Source: Defluviitaleaceae bacterium
GTDB lineage: Bacteria; Bacillota; Clostridia; Lachnospirales; WQUN01
Assembly: GCA_009787785.1 (NCBI GenBank)
Contig: WQSR01000011.1
Span: 1-62,599, forward strand
Direction: 5' to 3'
DNA: 62,599 bases
The position numbers and the translations under genes were made by a program. The first letter of the stretch is position 1. Each line of letters begins with the position of its first letter. Shown piece after piece: positions 43,013 to 52,432 of this stretch. The notes under the pieces are model-generated. The model was not told the origin of the DNA, did no database searches, and saw only the letters and a program-made list of their open reading frames with translations.

Positions 43013-45274
43013 ATGAATAACTGGAAGGTAGCAAATCCGAGAAAAAATCTACAGTTTGAAATTGATTTTACCGCGGCTTACCGGAAAGCGGTCAAGGAAT
43101 TTCGGCATCCGGCTCAAATCGAGCTGGCTTGTTTGCGTGCGCAATATCCGGCAATCATGATGCCCATTGAGGACGATGATGTGCTGGCGGGGCGTATCCA
43201 GTTCGGTCTTGTAGGGTATGGCATACAGGGGCAAACCGGGGGCACCGGATATTATATAGATGAACCCCGGGTAACTGCCGCACTGGAATTTCAGGAAGGC
43301 AATGCCAAATACCGGGAAGATTTGCACGACCTCCTCACCTTCTGGAAGGCGCGCAATACGTATCATATCGCGCTCTCGGGCACCCCGGATGACATCCGCG
43401 CCATCATACCCCACGAACAATGGAAAACACAGCCCTGCGCCGCATCACCGATTATCCGCATGGCCGGTTCCTTTATTGATTTTGACAAGTTGGTTCAAAT
43501 CGGCATTCCGGGCCTGGCCGCAGAGGTGAGGGAAAATCTTGAGCGGTGCAGTAAAACAGGAAACGACCCGGTCATTTATGAATGTATGCTGGGCGCGCTG
43601 GATGTTCTGCGCGATATCTGTCGGCACTATAAAAAGGAAGCGTTTGAAAAAGCTGAGCAGACCACAGAGCCTTTGCGGAAGAAGGAATTGCAAAAGCTTG
43701 CTGTGGCATTGGGCATGATTATTGACAATGCCCCGGCAAATATGCTGGAGGGGTTACAGCTGTGCTGGCTCTATTCGATGATGTGCCCGCTTATTGAGTT
43801 TGGCCGGATGGATGAATATATAGGGGATTTATACGCCCATGATATCGACACCGGGCTTATTTCGGAAGCCGAAGCCCTGCGGATGACCCAGTGTTATTTC
43901 CGCTTGATTGACCACCTGGACTGTGAAACGGACGGAAGGGTGATTATAGGCGGATATGGCCGCCGCAACCCCGAGAATGCCGACCGCTTCTGCCTTGTTG
44001 CCTGTGAGGCTTGCCGGACGGTGCGAGAGATATTGCCCCAGCTTACACTGCGCTTTAACGCACAAACACCAAAAGATATTTGGGAAGCGGCCATGGTTTG
44101 CATAGGCGAGGGACGAACCTACCCCCTCCTTTACAACGACGACGTGCTGGTGCCTTCCCTCATGGAGGCATTTGATGTAGACCGCCCACGCGCCGAAACG
44201 TACATGCCCCTTGGCTGTGGCGAAATTGAATTTGACCACTACAGCTTCGGCTCCCCCAATGGCTCCCTGGGCACCCTAAAAATACTGGAGCTGGCCTTGC
44301 GGGGCGGCTATGACCCTATTGCGGGTAATTACCTCTCCATCCCGACAACGCCACTTGCGGCGTGCGGCAGTTATTCGCAATTCGAAGAAAACTACAAAGC
44401 ATTGCTTACCCACTTTATCGAGGCTTTGGCAAAGTACGAGGTGTATCTTTACGACGTCATTGGTTCCATCCATCCCTTTATGATGGTAACTATGCTGTAT
44501 GACGGCTGTGTTGAAAAGGGAAAGGGACTCTTGAATGGCGGCTGTGCCTATCTTGCGGGCACTTTGGAAATGTATGGGAACGTGAATGCGGCAAACGCAC
44601 TGGCCGCTATAAAAAAATTGGTATTCGATGAAGCGAAAATAACGGCGGAAGAGCTTGTGCAGGCATTAAACGACAACTTCGTCGGTCACGAAAGCGTGCG
44701 CCGTATGTTGCTTGACGCCCCCAAGTACGGAAATGACATTGCCTATGTAGACAGCATTATGCTGGATTTGCATAACTTCTTATGCGAAACCGTAAAGGCG
44801 CAAGCCCCTACAGTTGGCCTCAAAAGCTATCTGGCCGTGAATATCAACAATGCCCAAAACACCACGCTGGGCCGCTGGGTGGGCGCAACGCCCGACGGGC
44901 GCAAGGCAGGGACACCCATGGCAAACGCCAACGGCCCCGCTCCTGGAAGCGATAAAAACGGGCTTCCGTCCATGCTCAACTCAATGCTAAAACTGCCGCA
45001 CAACAATCACGCCGGCATGGTGCAAAACCTACGCTTTACGCGAGAAACCTGGGAAAACCGCGAAGGAAAAACCAGGCTGTTGCTGGACAGCTATTTTGAC
45101 CGGGGGGGTGCCCATGCCATGATTACCGTGGTGGGCCGGGAAGATTTACAGGCCGCCATGGCCCACCCGGAAAAATACAAGGACTTAATCGTGCGCATTG
45201 GGGGGCTGAGTGCCCGGTTTGTAGATTTAAAAAAGGACGTGCAACAGGAAATATACGACCGTGTCTCCTACTAA
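43013..45274 (+). CDS. Glycyl radical enzyme of unknown substrate (PFL-like, GCGE type)
   Basis: The 753-residue protein belongs to the pyruvate formate-lyase superfamily. The C-terminal glycyl-radical loop is RIGGLSARF with the radical glycine at residue 731; the usual Tyr of the RVxGY motif is Leu. The thiyl cysteine is C402 in MPLGCGEIEF with a base-like E404 two residues on, unlike the paired cysteines of true pyruvate formate-lyase. The Cys-x-Glu arrangement is shared with dehydratase-type enzymes such as glycerol dehydratase and CutC, but those have GCVE with proline after the Glu. The start at 43013 follows GGAG. Gene neighbours (sugar transporter, glycosidases) suggest a carbohydrate- or polyol-derived substrate, but this is inference. 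Confidence 0.9.
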   Translation: MNNWKVANPRKNLQFEIDFTAAYRKAVKEFRHPAQIELACLRAQYPAIMMPIEDDDVLAGRIQFGLVGYGIQGQTGGTGYYIDEPRVTAALEFQEGNAKYREDLHDLLTFWKARNTYHIALSGTPDDIRAIIPHEQWKTQPCAASPIIRMAGSFIDFDKLVQIGIPGLAAEVRENLERCSKTGNDPVIYECMLGALDVLRDICRHYKKEAFEKAEQTTEPLRKKELQKLAVALGMIIDNAPANMLEGLQLCWLYSMMCPLIEFGRMDEYIGDLYAHDIDTGLISEAEALRMTQCYFRLIDHLDCETDGRVIIGGYGRRNPENADRFCLVACEACRTVREILPQLTLRFNAQTPKDIWEAAMVCIGEGRTYPLLYNDDVLVPSLMEAFDVDRPRAETYMPLGCGEIEFDHYSFGSPNGSLGTLKILELALRGGYDPIAGNYLSIPTTPLAACGSYSQFEENYKALLTHFIEALAKYEVYLYDVIGSIHPFMMVTMLYDGCVEKGKGLLNGGCAYLAGTLEMYGNVNAANALAAIKKLVFDEAKITAEELVQALNDNFVGHESVRRMLLDAPKYGNDIAYVDSIMLDLHNFLCETVKAQAPTVGLKSYLAVNINNAQNTTLGRWVGATPDGRKAGTPMANANGPAPGSDKNGLPSMLNSMLKLPHNNHAGMVQNLRFTRETWENREGKTRLLLDSYFDRGGAHAMITVVGREDLQAAMAHPEKYKDLIVRIGGLSARFVDLKKDVQQEIYDRVSY

Positions 45275-46166
45275 AACCGCTACTATTTTCGATATTCAGA
45301 GCTTTTCGCTCCACGATGGGCCCGGTATTCGCACCACCGTTTTTTTCAAGGGTTGCCCACTGCGGTGCCTGTGGTGCCACAATCCAGAATCTCTGAGCAA
45401 AAAACCTCAGATGATGTTCCATCAAAACCTATGCACCGCTTGCATGAAATGTGCCAGCGTATGCCCCGCAAGAGCCCACGATTCAAGCGTTTCCAATGGG
45501 CATATGTTCAGCCATGAAGCGTGTACCGGTTGCAGGAAGTGTATAGGGGTGTGTTGCTATGACGCACTAGCCATGATTGGAGGTGATTACTCCCCAGCGC
45601 AACTTTTACACAAGATACGCAGTGATTTTTCCACCTATGGAAAAGAGGGCGGGATAACATTTTCCGGCGGGGAGCCAATGCAGTGGAGCGAATTTATTTT
45701 GGCGTTCCTCGCGTTAATCCCCGGCATTCACACTGCGATAGATACCAGTGGACATGCTCCGTCCGCGCACTTTAGACAGTTGGCTGGAAAAATTAATTTG
45801 TATCTGTTCGATTACAAGGCTACCAATCCCCAGAGGCATATGGAGCTGACAGGTGTTGATAATCGGCTGATATTACAAAATTTATCCCTGCTGTACGGTC
45901 TTGGAGCAAATATTATTTTACGGCTACCGCTGATTCCCGGTGTGAACGACGATGACGCGCACATGAAAGGGATTGCCGGGTTACTCAAGCAATACCCCCG
46001 GATATTACACGCGGAAATCATGCCCTATCATAACCTGGGTGAAAGCAAAAGGGCAGGATTGGGCATGACCCCAAAGCAGTTTTCCGGGGTGGAGAATAAA
46101 CAAAAAGATTTTTGGCTTAACCGCTTGCATGAGCTGGGGGCAAACAACGTCATCCTTTCACGATAA
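45261..46166 (+). CDS. Glycyl radical enzyme activase (radical SAM)
   Basis: The 301-residue protein has the radical SAM motif C32-x3-C36-x2-C39 (CPLRCLWC), then two ferredoxin-like [4Fe-4S] motifs (CTACMKCASVCP and CTGCRKCIGVC) and the activase signature GGITFSGGEPMQW. It should install the glycyl radical on the enzyme encoded just upstream. The extra ferredoxin clusters are typical of dehydratase-type rather than PFL activases. Translation starts at a GTG within the last bases of the enzyme gene, implying coupled stoichiometry. Confidence 0.93.
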   Translation: MSPTKTATIFDIQSFSLHDGPGIRTTVFFKGCPLRCLWCHNPESLSKKPQMMFHQNLCTACMKCASVCPARAHDSSVSNGHMFSHEACTGCRKCIGVCCYDALAMIGGDYSPAQLLHKIRSDFSTYGKEGGITFSGGEPMQWSEFILAFLALIPGIHTAIDTSGHAPSAHFRQLAGKINLYLFDYKATNPQRHMELTGVDNRLILQNLSLLYGLGANIILRLPLIPGVNDDDAHMKGIAGLLKQYPRILHAEIMPYHNLGESKRAGLGMTPKQFSGVENKQKDFWLNRLHELGANNVILSR

Positions 46167-46212
46167 CCCCTCCCCCAATAAATGCAAAGAATAAATATAA
46201 GGAGATGGTACT

Positions 46213-47463
46213 ATGAAATTCAAACAAACGCTACTTGCGGTCGTATTGTGTGCAATCGTGTTGTCGCTTATGGCGTGCGGAAACAGAGGAGATGCCGAAG
46301 GTGATATTCCCGAGGTGTTGGTTTCGGTGTGGGCCGGCCCCCAGGCTGACTTGCAAAAACAGGTTGTGGCGGATTTTGCCGGCGCGAATGTCACCATCAG
46401 TGACGTTGACTTCGGCAACCTGCGGACGAGGCAAATGACTTCCTTCCACGCCGCACCCGGCACAGGCAACTACGATGTCGTTTGGGTCAACAGCCAATGG
46501 ATGAACGACTATGTAGAAGCCGGATTTATTATGCCAATCAATGAATTTATCGCCTCATCCGGGCTGGACACTTCCATTTATGTATCCGGTCTGATGGATG
46601 CCATTACGTTTGACGGACAGATATTTGGTCTGCCCACCTTTATCCAAACCATGATTTTGGTTTACGACAGTGAAGTGTTCGAGGCAGAAGGCTTGCGGGC
46701 TCCCACCAATTCAGACGAGTTAATCGCCGTGGCCCGGCATTTTTATGAGCAGGGCTCCGGTATAGCACTTCCCGCAAGGCAAGGCGGAGCCGCCGCTACA
46801 CTGTTTACCCAACTGCTTTACTCTGAGGGCGGAGACTTTTTTGATGCCAACGGTAATCTGAATCTTACAAGCCCCGAAGCGATACACGCGGCCACGGTAT
46901 ATGGTCAGCTTGCCCGCTATTCCGTGTCAGGCTCTTTGGCGTGGCATCACGACGAGGTGGGCAATGCACTGCGCACCCGGCTCGCGCCTATCGGGGTTTT
47001 GATGAGCGGCTTGGCCAATCAAAACCATGACCCCGAAAGGTCCCTGATTGTAGACACTGTGCGCTACGCACCCCTGCCCGGCAGCGGTGGGATTGCCGCC
47101 GCAAGCAATACCTTCTGGGTATGGGCAATAGCCGCCAACTCCGCTAACCCACAGGCCGCCTTCGATTTCATCACCTGGATGGCAAGCCCGGAAACAGAAA
47201 CACGCAAGACATTATTTAATCAGCAAATAAGTGCCGTCAACGCACTGATTGCGGACCCGGCCGTCGTGGCGGCTACCCCGTTCCTGCCGGTAGTAATGGA
47301 GCAAGTGGGCAATGGCAGAAGTGACCCCACACTCACAAACTTTGGTGTAATGAGAGAGGCCCTAATCGTATCCCTTTCCGAAATTGCCTCCACCGGTGCC
47401 GACCCGGCTACAGTAATGCAACAATTGCAAGATAGCTTGGCAGATGTTGATTTTAGCCATTAA
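46213..47463 (+). CDS. Sugar ABC transporter substrate-binding lipoprotein
   Basis: The 416-residue lipoprotein (lipobox LSLMACG) matches extracellular solute-binding proteins of the CUT1 sugar family, with VWAGPQADLQKQVVADFAG and NYDVVWVNSQWMNDYVEAGFI (residues 76-96). It should deliver an oligosaccharide or related solute to the two permeases downstream. An AAGGAGATGG site lies before the ATG, favouring high expression. A hairpin terminator follows that probably limits read-through to the permeases. Confidence 0.9.
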   Translation: MKFKQTLLAVVLCAIVLSLMACGNRGDAEGDIPEVLVSVWAGPQADLQKQVVADFAGANVTISDVDFGNLRTRQMTSFHAAPGTGNYDVVWVNSQWMNDYVEAGFIMPINEFIASSGLDTSIYVSGLMDAITFDGQIFGLPTFIQTMILVYDSEVFEAEGLRAPTNSDELIAVARHFYEQGSGIALPARQGGAAATLFTQLLYSEGGDFFDANGNLNLTSPEAIHAATVYGQLARYSVSGSLAWHHDEVGNALRTRLAPIGVLMSGLANQNHDPERSLIVDTVRYAPLPGSGGIAAASNTFWVWAIAANSANPQAAFDFITWMASPETETRKTLFNQQISAVNALIADPAVVAATPFLPVVMEQVGNGRSDPTLTNFGVMREALIVSLSEIASTGADPATVMQQLQDSLADVDFSH

Positions 47464-47475
47464 ACGCGAGATTTC

Positions 47476-47514
47476 AAAGGCCCGCTACCCATACGGCGGG
47501 CCTTTGGGGTTTTT
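47476..47514 (+). terminator. Intrinsic terminator/attenuator after the binding-protein gene
   Basis: A perfect 10-bp GC-rich stem (AAAGGCCCGC at 47476-47485 pairing with 47496-47505) is followed by GGGG and five T. Such a partial terminator after the binding-protein gene is common in ABC operons and explains higher binding-protein levels. Confidence 0.8.
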
Positions 47515-47534
47515 GCCCGTAGGGAGGACTTCGG

Positions 47535-48443
47535 ATGAAGACGCGTAATTTTTACTGGTCTTTGGAAAAAGGGGATTTGCTTTCGGTACTCCTGATACTA
47601 CCGACGTTCTTGATAATTTTTTTCATTATGATACTGCCGCTAAGCTATGGCTTTTTATTGAGCTTCTTTGATGTTGGCTTTGGATTGTCCAACCCCACCG
47701 AAAACTTCATTGGGCTAGATAATTACCGGAGATTCTTAAATGATTCCATCGCCCAGCGTGCGATTCTTAATACGCTTATATTTTCATTCGGGGCTATTGC
47801 CGGGACATTTTTCTTCGGAACGGTCAATGCCGTGCTACTGCACAAGCTCTCGCGCCGGTTTTCGGCTGTCCTGCGCCCCCTTTTAATTATGCCGCTATTA
47901 ATATCCCCGCTGATTGTTGGCCTTATCTGGCGGTATATTTACGACCCGCAAGGAATTTTGTATTGGTTTCTCGGCTTGTTTGGCCTTGGGATTCAGCATT
48001 TCCCCGGGGTTACAGCATCCAGTACGGCTTTATTGTCCACGATTATTGCCCATTGGTGGCAGGTTACACCCTTTATCATTATCGTGCTGACTGCGGGACT
48101 GCTCTCTATTCCAGAGGAATATTACGAGGCCGCCTATGTGGACGGTGCGGGTGCTTTCAGTAGCTTCTTCCGCATAACCCTGCCGCTGTTGAAAAACACC
48201 TACATGGTAATCCTTCTGCTTAGCGGCGTAGATACCTTTAGAGTGTTCGACATCATTTTTTCGCTAACCGGGGGCGGGCCCAACAACTCCAGTGTTTCCA
48301 TTAGTATTTACGCCCACAGTCAGGCATTTAACCAAGCGAATATGAGCTATGCAATGGCGTTATCTACAATTGCGATGTTTATTACCTTTGTCGTATTTGG
48401 TATTCCTTTTATCCGGCACAATATAAAAAAATCGAAGAGCTGA
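47535..48443 (+). CDS. Sugar ABC transporter permease (MalF-like)
   Basis: The 302-residue protein has six hydrophobic segments and the permease EAA motif EEYYEAAYVDGAGAFSSFFRITLPLL (residues 196-221), where the ATPase docks. It belongs to the CUT1 family permease group. It follows the binding-protein gene after the terminator hairpin and precedes the second permease gene by 12 bases. No ATPase gene is present in the cluster; a shared MsiK-type ATPase is likely. Confidence 0.9.
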   Translation: MKTRNFYWSLEKGDLLSVLLILPTFLIIFFIMILPLSYGFLLSFFDVGFGLSNPTENFIGLDNYRRFLNDSIAQRAILNTLIFSFGAIAGTFFFGTVNAVLLHKLSRRFSAVLRPLLIMPLLISPLIVGLIWRYIYDPQGILYWFLGLFGLGIQHFPGVTASSTALLSTIIAHWWQVTPFIIIVLTAGLLSIPEEYYEAAYVDGAGAFSSFFRITLPLLKNTYMVILLLSGVDTFRVFDIIFSLTGGGPNNSSVSISIYAHSQAFNQANMSYAMALSTIAMFITFVVFGIPFIRHNIKKSKS

Positions 48444-48455
48444 GGGATAGCTGGT

Positions 48456-49289
48456 ATGGTGCGTTTTAAGCGGAAATGGTATGTAAAGCTGATGATGGCC
48501 GTTCTTATTATGGTGGCATTGGTGTGGACGCTAGTGCCTATTTATATCGTAGTAAGCAATGCGTTTCGCGCTACGTTGGATATCCATCAAATGCCACCGC
48601 AACTTATTTTCAAACCCATTTTTATACACTTCCAGAGAATCTTTGAGTTTGATAACTTTGGCAGATTTTTCCGCAACTCATTGGTCATATCTACCACCAC
48701 CACATTCCTGTCCATCATGATGGGCTCCCTCGCCGCTTATGGCGTGAAGCTGTGCCGCTCATCATGGGGGCGCAGACTATCGAACACACTGCTACTGGGC
48801 AGAATGGTTCCTGCTATCACCATTCTTATTCCCTTGTTTATTATGATGAACCGGGCTGGCCTGACAGGAACCCGCGCGGCGGTTATTCTGGCCCACACCA
48901 GCCTGACATTGCCCTTTGTTACATGGCTTATGACGGGTTTTATCGAAGGCATACCCGACGAGCTGTTGGAAGCGGCCAATGCGGAGGGATGCAGTCGGCT
49001 TATGGCTTTCTTCCGTATCGTGTTTCCATTATTACGGCCAGCGGTGGCGTCTGCGGCCATACTGGTAATGCAGACTTCCTGGAATGAACTTATTTTTTCG
49101 CTACAGCTGACCAATATACGAACCTTCCCGCTGACGGTGGGTGTGGCCCGCTATGTGGGGGCTGTGTCGGTGGACTGGGGCAGAAGCAGTGCGGCGGCTA
49201 CCATCACAATGGTTCCCATTATCATATTTGGTTTTCTGATGCAAAAATATCTGATTAGCGGCATGACAGCCGGCGCAGTGAAGGGATGA
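48456..49289 (+). CDS. Sugar ABC transporter permease (MalG-like)
   Basis: The 277-residue protein has six hydrophobic segments and the EAA motif DELLEAANAEGCSRLMAFFRIVFPLL (residues 168-193), as in MalG-type CUT1 permeases. It pairs with the preceding permease to form the membrane channel. The glycosidase gene starts five bases after its stop, so transport and hydrolysis genes are in one transcript. Confidence 0.9.
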   Translation: MVRFKRKWYVKLMMAVLIMVALVWTLVPIYIVVSNAFRATLDIHQMPPQLIFKPIFIHFQRIFEFDNFGRFFRNSLVISTTTTFLSIMMGSLAAYGVKLCRSSWGRRLSNTLLLGRMVPAITILIPLFIMMNRAGLTGTRAAVILAHTSLTLPFVTWLMTGFIEGIPDELLEAANAEGCSRLMAFFRIVFPLLRPAVASAAILVMQTSWNELIFSLQLTNIRTFPLTVGVARYVGAVSVDWGRSSAAATITMVPIIIFGFLMQKYLISGMTAGAVKG

Positions 49290-49293
49290 AAAT

Positions 49294-51366
49294 ATGATGT
49301 TTTACGGTGCGCAATATTACCGCCCGCCTTTTCCTGAACGTTCCTGTTGGGAGCGGGACATGCGGCACATGAAAGAACTGGGCTTCAACTGTGTCAAGCT
49401 CTGGGCTATGTGGAACTGGATTGAAAAGGAGCCGGGGCGGTTTTGCTTCGCCGAATTGGATGAGCTTGTTTCACTGGCAGTGAAAAATAATCTGGGTGTA
49501 ATTATCAACACAATTCCAGAGGGGGCACCCTATTGGACGTATATCGGCAACGATGAGGATTTATACCAAACGGCAGACGGGCAAGTGGTTAAATATGGCG
49601 GCCCGGCTAATATCCCCAGCGGCGGCTGGCCGGGGCTTTGTATGGATACCCCTGTCTTCGCCGCCAAAGTTGCGGATTTCATCGAGCGTACTGCGGCACA
49701 CTTCGCCAACACACCGGGCATTTTAACAATTGATGTATGGAACGAGCCCCACCTGGAACCCATGTACGATTACCGGAGCAATATGCTGTGTTACTGCCGC
49801 CATTCGATACGGGAATTTCGAACCTGGCTACGCAAAAAATACGTCACGCTGGACGCACTAAGCAAGGCGTGGTATCGAAACTACACCGATTGGGAACAGG
49901 TAACACCGCCACCCCGCTTTGGAACCTGGGCTGATATGCTGGATTGGCGTCGGTTCTGGCTGGATAATTTGTGCCGCTGGTTACGTCTGCGCGTGGAAGC
50001 CAGCCGGCGCGGCGCACCGAATGTGCCGGTGCAAACCCATGTCGCTTACAGCGGGATTTTGGGCAACCGCATCGTTGGGGGGCTGGCAAATGAGCTGGGG
50101 GATGAATTTCTGCTGGCACGGGAAGTGGACCTGTTCGGACTCAGCAGTTTTCCAAAATGGCTGATGGGGGATGAGCATTTATACCGGCATCTGCTTCATA
50201 ATGAAATGGTAGCGTCGGCTTCCCATGGCAAGCCCTTTTATCAAATGGAGCTACAAGGCGGTGCCGGCAAGCCCGGATTGCTGGGAGGGGAAGTCCCCAC
50301 GGCCAGTGACATCCGCTTGTGGAACTGGAATACAATAGCCGCCGGGGGCAAAGGTACGATTTATTGGCAGTACGCGCCCGAACCGGCGGGAATTGAATCA
50401 CCCGGGTTTGGCTTGACCGGATTTAAGGGCGAGGACACGCCCCGCAGTCTTTCCGCGGCCGAATGCGCCAAAGCACTGAATACCCCCATTTTGGAGGGGG
50501 CACGCAGAGTGCAGTCCTGCAATGCCGTTTATGTGTCCAGGGATACCAGCTTGCTTTGCTTTGCCAGTGAACGCCGGGAAGAAATGTATGCGGGCAGTTT
50601 GAGTGGCGTTTTCCAGGCGGCCTATTTGCGCGGCATCCCCATCGAATTTTTCCACCAGGATAACTTCGATGAGTTGGTAGACTCGCCGATAACTTTTCTT
50701 TACCTGCCGATGCCCCTTGTTTTATCCGAAGAGGAAATTGCTGTGCTATACCGCTTTGTCGAGCGCGGCGGCACCTTGGTTTCCGAAGCTTGCCCCGGAT
50801 TGTACCGGCCTGATGGGTTGTTGGAATCTGACAGCATCGCATTGCGCACCTTGTTTGGCTTACAGCACAATGACATTGAAGGGATGCGCAATTGGGGTGA
50901 GGTTACGGCAACGTGGACGGATACTAAAAAGCCATTTACAGGCCGGTTTTATCGCCAACTTACCAAGACTGCCGAAAATGCTGACACAGTAACGATGGCG
51001 ACATTTTCTGACGATGAACCTGCCCTGACGCAATACGCCATCGGGAAAGGGACAGCCATTTGGATTGGAAGCTATCCCTCTTATCATTTTGAGCATAGCC
51101 GCGACATCACCACCGGTGAGCTATTGACCAGATGGATGCACCCGGGGGGCTATCCCGAATGGACAGGTATCCTATATACCCCGGAACAGCCCTGTGAAAA
51201 CAATACCTTTACCGCACCTGTTTTCCGTCTGCTGGATACAGCGGAAGGCAAACGCATTGTGGCGGTAAACCATACCGCCACCGATGTCACGGCTGAAATA
51301 CAACACGCCGGAGGCGTTATCCCAATAAAGCTTCCGGCGCATCAATGTCAGCTTGTCGCTATATAG
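49294..51366 (+). CDS. GH42-like beta-galactosidase / glycosidase
   Basis: The 690-residue protein is a glycoside hydrolase family 42-like (clan A) enzyme. It has an N-terminal TIM barrel starting YGAQYYRPPFPERSCWERDM, the acid/base glutamate E151 in DVWNEPHLEP, the nucleophile E319 in FYQMELQGG, a trimerisation-type domain and a C-terminal beta domain. There is no signal peptide, so it acts inside the cell on imported oligosaccharides. Galactoside or arabinoside cleavage is expected, but specificity is not decided by sequence alone. It ends the transporter operon. Confidence 0.82.
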   Translation: MMFYGAQYYRPPFPERSCWERDMRHMKELGFNCVKLWAMWNWIEKEPGRFCFAELDELVSLAVKNNLGVIINTIPEGAPYWTYIGNDEDLYQTADGQVVKYGGPANIPSGGWPGLCMDTPVFAAKVADFIERTAAHFANTPGILTIDVWNEPHLEPMYDYRSNMLCYCRHSIREFRTWLRKKYVTLDALSKAWYRNYTDWEQVTPPPRFGTWADMLDWRRFWLDNLCRWLRLRVEASRRGAPNVPVQTHVAYSGILGNRIVGGLANELGDEFLLAREVDLFGLSSFPKWLMGDEHLYRHLLHNEMVASASHGKPFYQMELQGGAGKPGLLGGEVPTASDIRLWNWNTIAAGGKGTIYWQYAPEPAGIESPGFGLTGFKGEDTPRSLSAAECAKALNTPILEGARRVQSCNAVYVSRDTSLLCFASERREEMYAGSLSGVFQAAYLRGIPIEFFHQDNFDELVDSPITFLYLPMPLVLSEEEIAVLYRFVERGGTLVSEACPGLYRPDGLLESDSIALRTLFGLQHNDIEGMRNWGEVTATWTDTKKPFTGRFYRQLTKTAENADTVTMATFSDDEPALTQYAIGKGTAIWIGSYPSYHFEHSRDITTGELLTRWMHPGGYPEWTGILYTPEQPCENNTFTAPVFRLLDTAEGKRIVAVNHTATDVTAEIQHAGGVIPIKLPAHQCQLVAI

Positions 51367-51424
51367 TACAGTAGGGATATTTTCAAACCGGACAAAATCT
51401 GTAAATTTGTCACAAATGTTGTGA

Positions 51425-51800
51425 TAAAATGCATTTGTAACCGTTGAAAGGCACTTCGCGCCGAATGGCCAGACCAGAAGATGTGTGCTTCGGCATGTGT
51501 CCGTTCCGTTGCGCCACTGCGCCCATAGTCCCCTGCTTCTGTTACGTAGCAACACCCCTGCAACACTCGTGTCCCGCCCCGAAGGGGGGAACGCTAACTT
51601 GCACATTAATGCAATGAATGTGCTCATATGCACTGCTATATTTAACTCGCGAGGCAGTGTATGCGACCATATTCACGTAGTGAATGTGTGGGATTGGCAT
51701 CTCCTACCGGGCCTGGCCCCTTCACTGGCTGGCGACACAACAGCAAGGCCAGAACCAGAACCAACACAGGACGGCCGTCCGTTTTTTTGCAAGAATGATA
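51425..51800 (-). other. Hairpin-rich non-coding segment, candidate structured RNA or mobile relic
   Basis: No plausible gene lies between the GH42 stop and the truncated AraC gene. The segment is dense in inverted repeats: 51460-51494 (GCCGAA...TTCGGC), 51511-51522 (GCGC CACT GCGC), 51577-51587 (UUCG-type loop on the minus strand), 51601-51623, 51631-51659, 51671-51685, 51713-51752 and the palindrome GGACGGCCGTCC at 51769-51780. The UUCG tetraloop orientation favours minus-strand transcription. It abuts the break in the AraC gene at about 51800, suggesting an inserted element. Identity unknown. Confidence 0.45.
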
Positions 51801-52424
51801 CCCACATGCGGAGGATATGTCTGCCACTGACATGTTCGTGGTTTCCAGCAATTTTTTTGCCTGTTCGGTTCTAATGTTTAATAAATCGGCACTGGGCGAT
51901 TTGCCGAAAAACTCATTATATAAAACAGTAAATCGACTGCGGGTAAACCACGCCTGTTTTGCCATGCGGTCTACAGACCATTCCCGGGGATTCTTCTGCA
52001 CTTCATCGCGAAGTATTATAAACCGCTGTTTGCTTTCAAACATGCGCTTCAAGCCAGGTTTGTTTTCTACATATGAATTGGAAAGTGTTTCAAACAGCTT
52101 TAGCAGATGCTGTTGCGTTTCTGTGCTACGGTCAATGATTTTATCTGTTACTGAATAGGTGACAAGCATACAGACAGGAAACGGATATAATCGGCTCTTT
52201 CCTTGCCGAGTGTACCGCCGTTCAAGATGAAAACCGCATACCCGCAAGTGACTTGTACGCCGCCTATACCTTGTGAGCGAAAGAAGTTGAACATAAAATA
52301 AACATAATGAAAAAAGCGCGTCCGTTTGGCTTATTCTATCATACACCAAAAACGCGCTCAAATTCAACGGAAAATGTACCCTGTCATGTGTGGCTATTGT
52401 ACCAAATCCCCCGCATATGCACAT
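51642..52424 (-). pseudogene. Truncated AraC-family regulator gene
   Basis: From about 52330 to 51800 the minus strand encodes a stretch typical of AraC regulators: NPREWSVDRMAKQAWFTRSRFTVLYNEFFGKSPSADLLNIR, spread over about residues 140-180, and AKKLLETTNMSVADISSACGYHS. Homology stops at the position where the second recognition helix and final motif should begin; the remaining residues are low-complexity and rich in LVLVL and proline. The upstream half of the frame has no recognisable sensor domain. The gene is therefore broken at its 3' end by the hairpin-rich segment. It may once have controlled the neighbouring glycosidase genes. Confidence 0.6.
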
Positions 52425-52432
52425 GATTAAAA

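Noticed and set aside
43013..45274. Calling the glycyl radical enzyme pyruvate formate-lyase
   Set aside because: PFL has two adjacent active-site cysteines; this protein has one cysteine followed by Gly-Glu, and its activase has extra ferredoxin clusters.
51485..51874. 129-codon plus-strand frame over the structured segment
   Set aside because: No ribosome site, odd composition, and it runs across the AraC break; the segment is better explained as non-coding structure.
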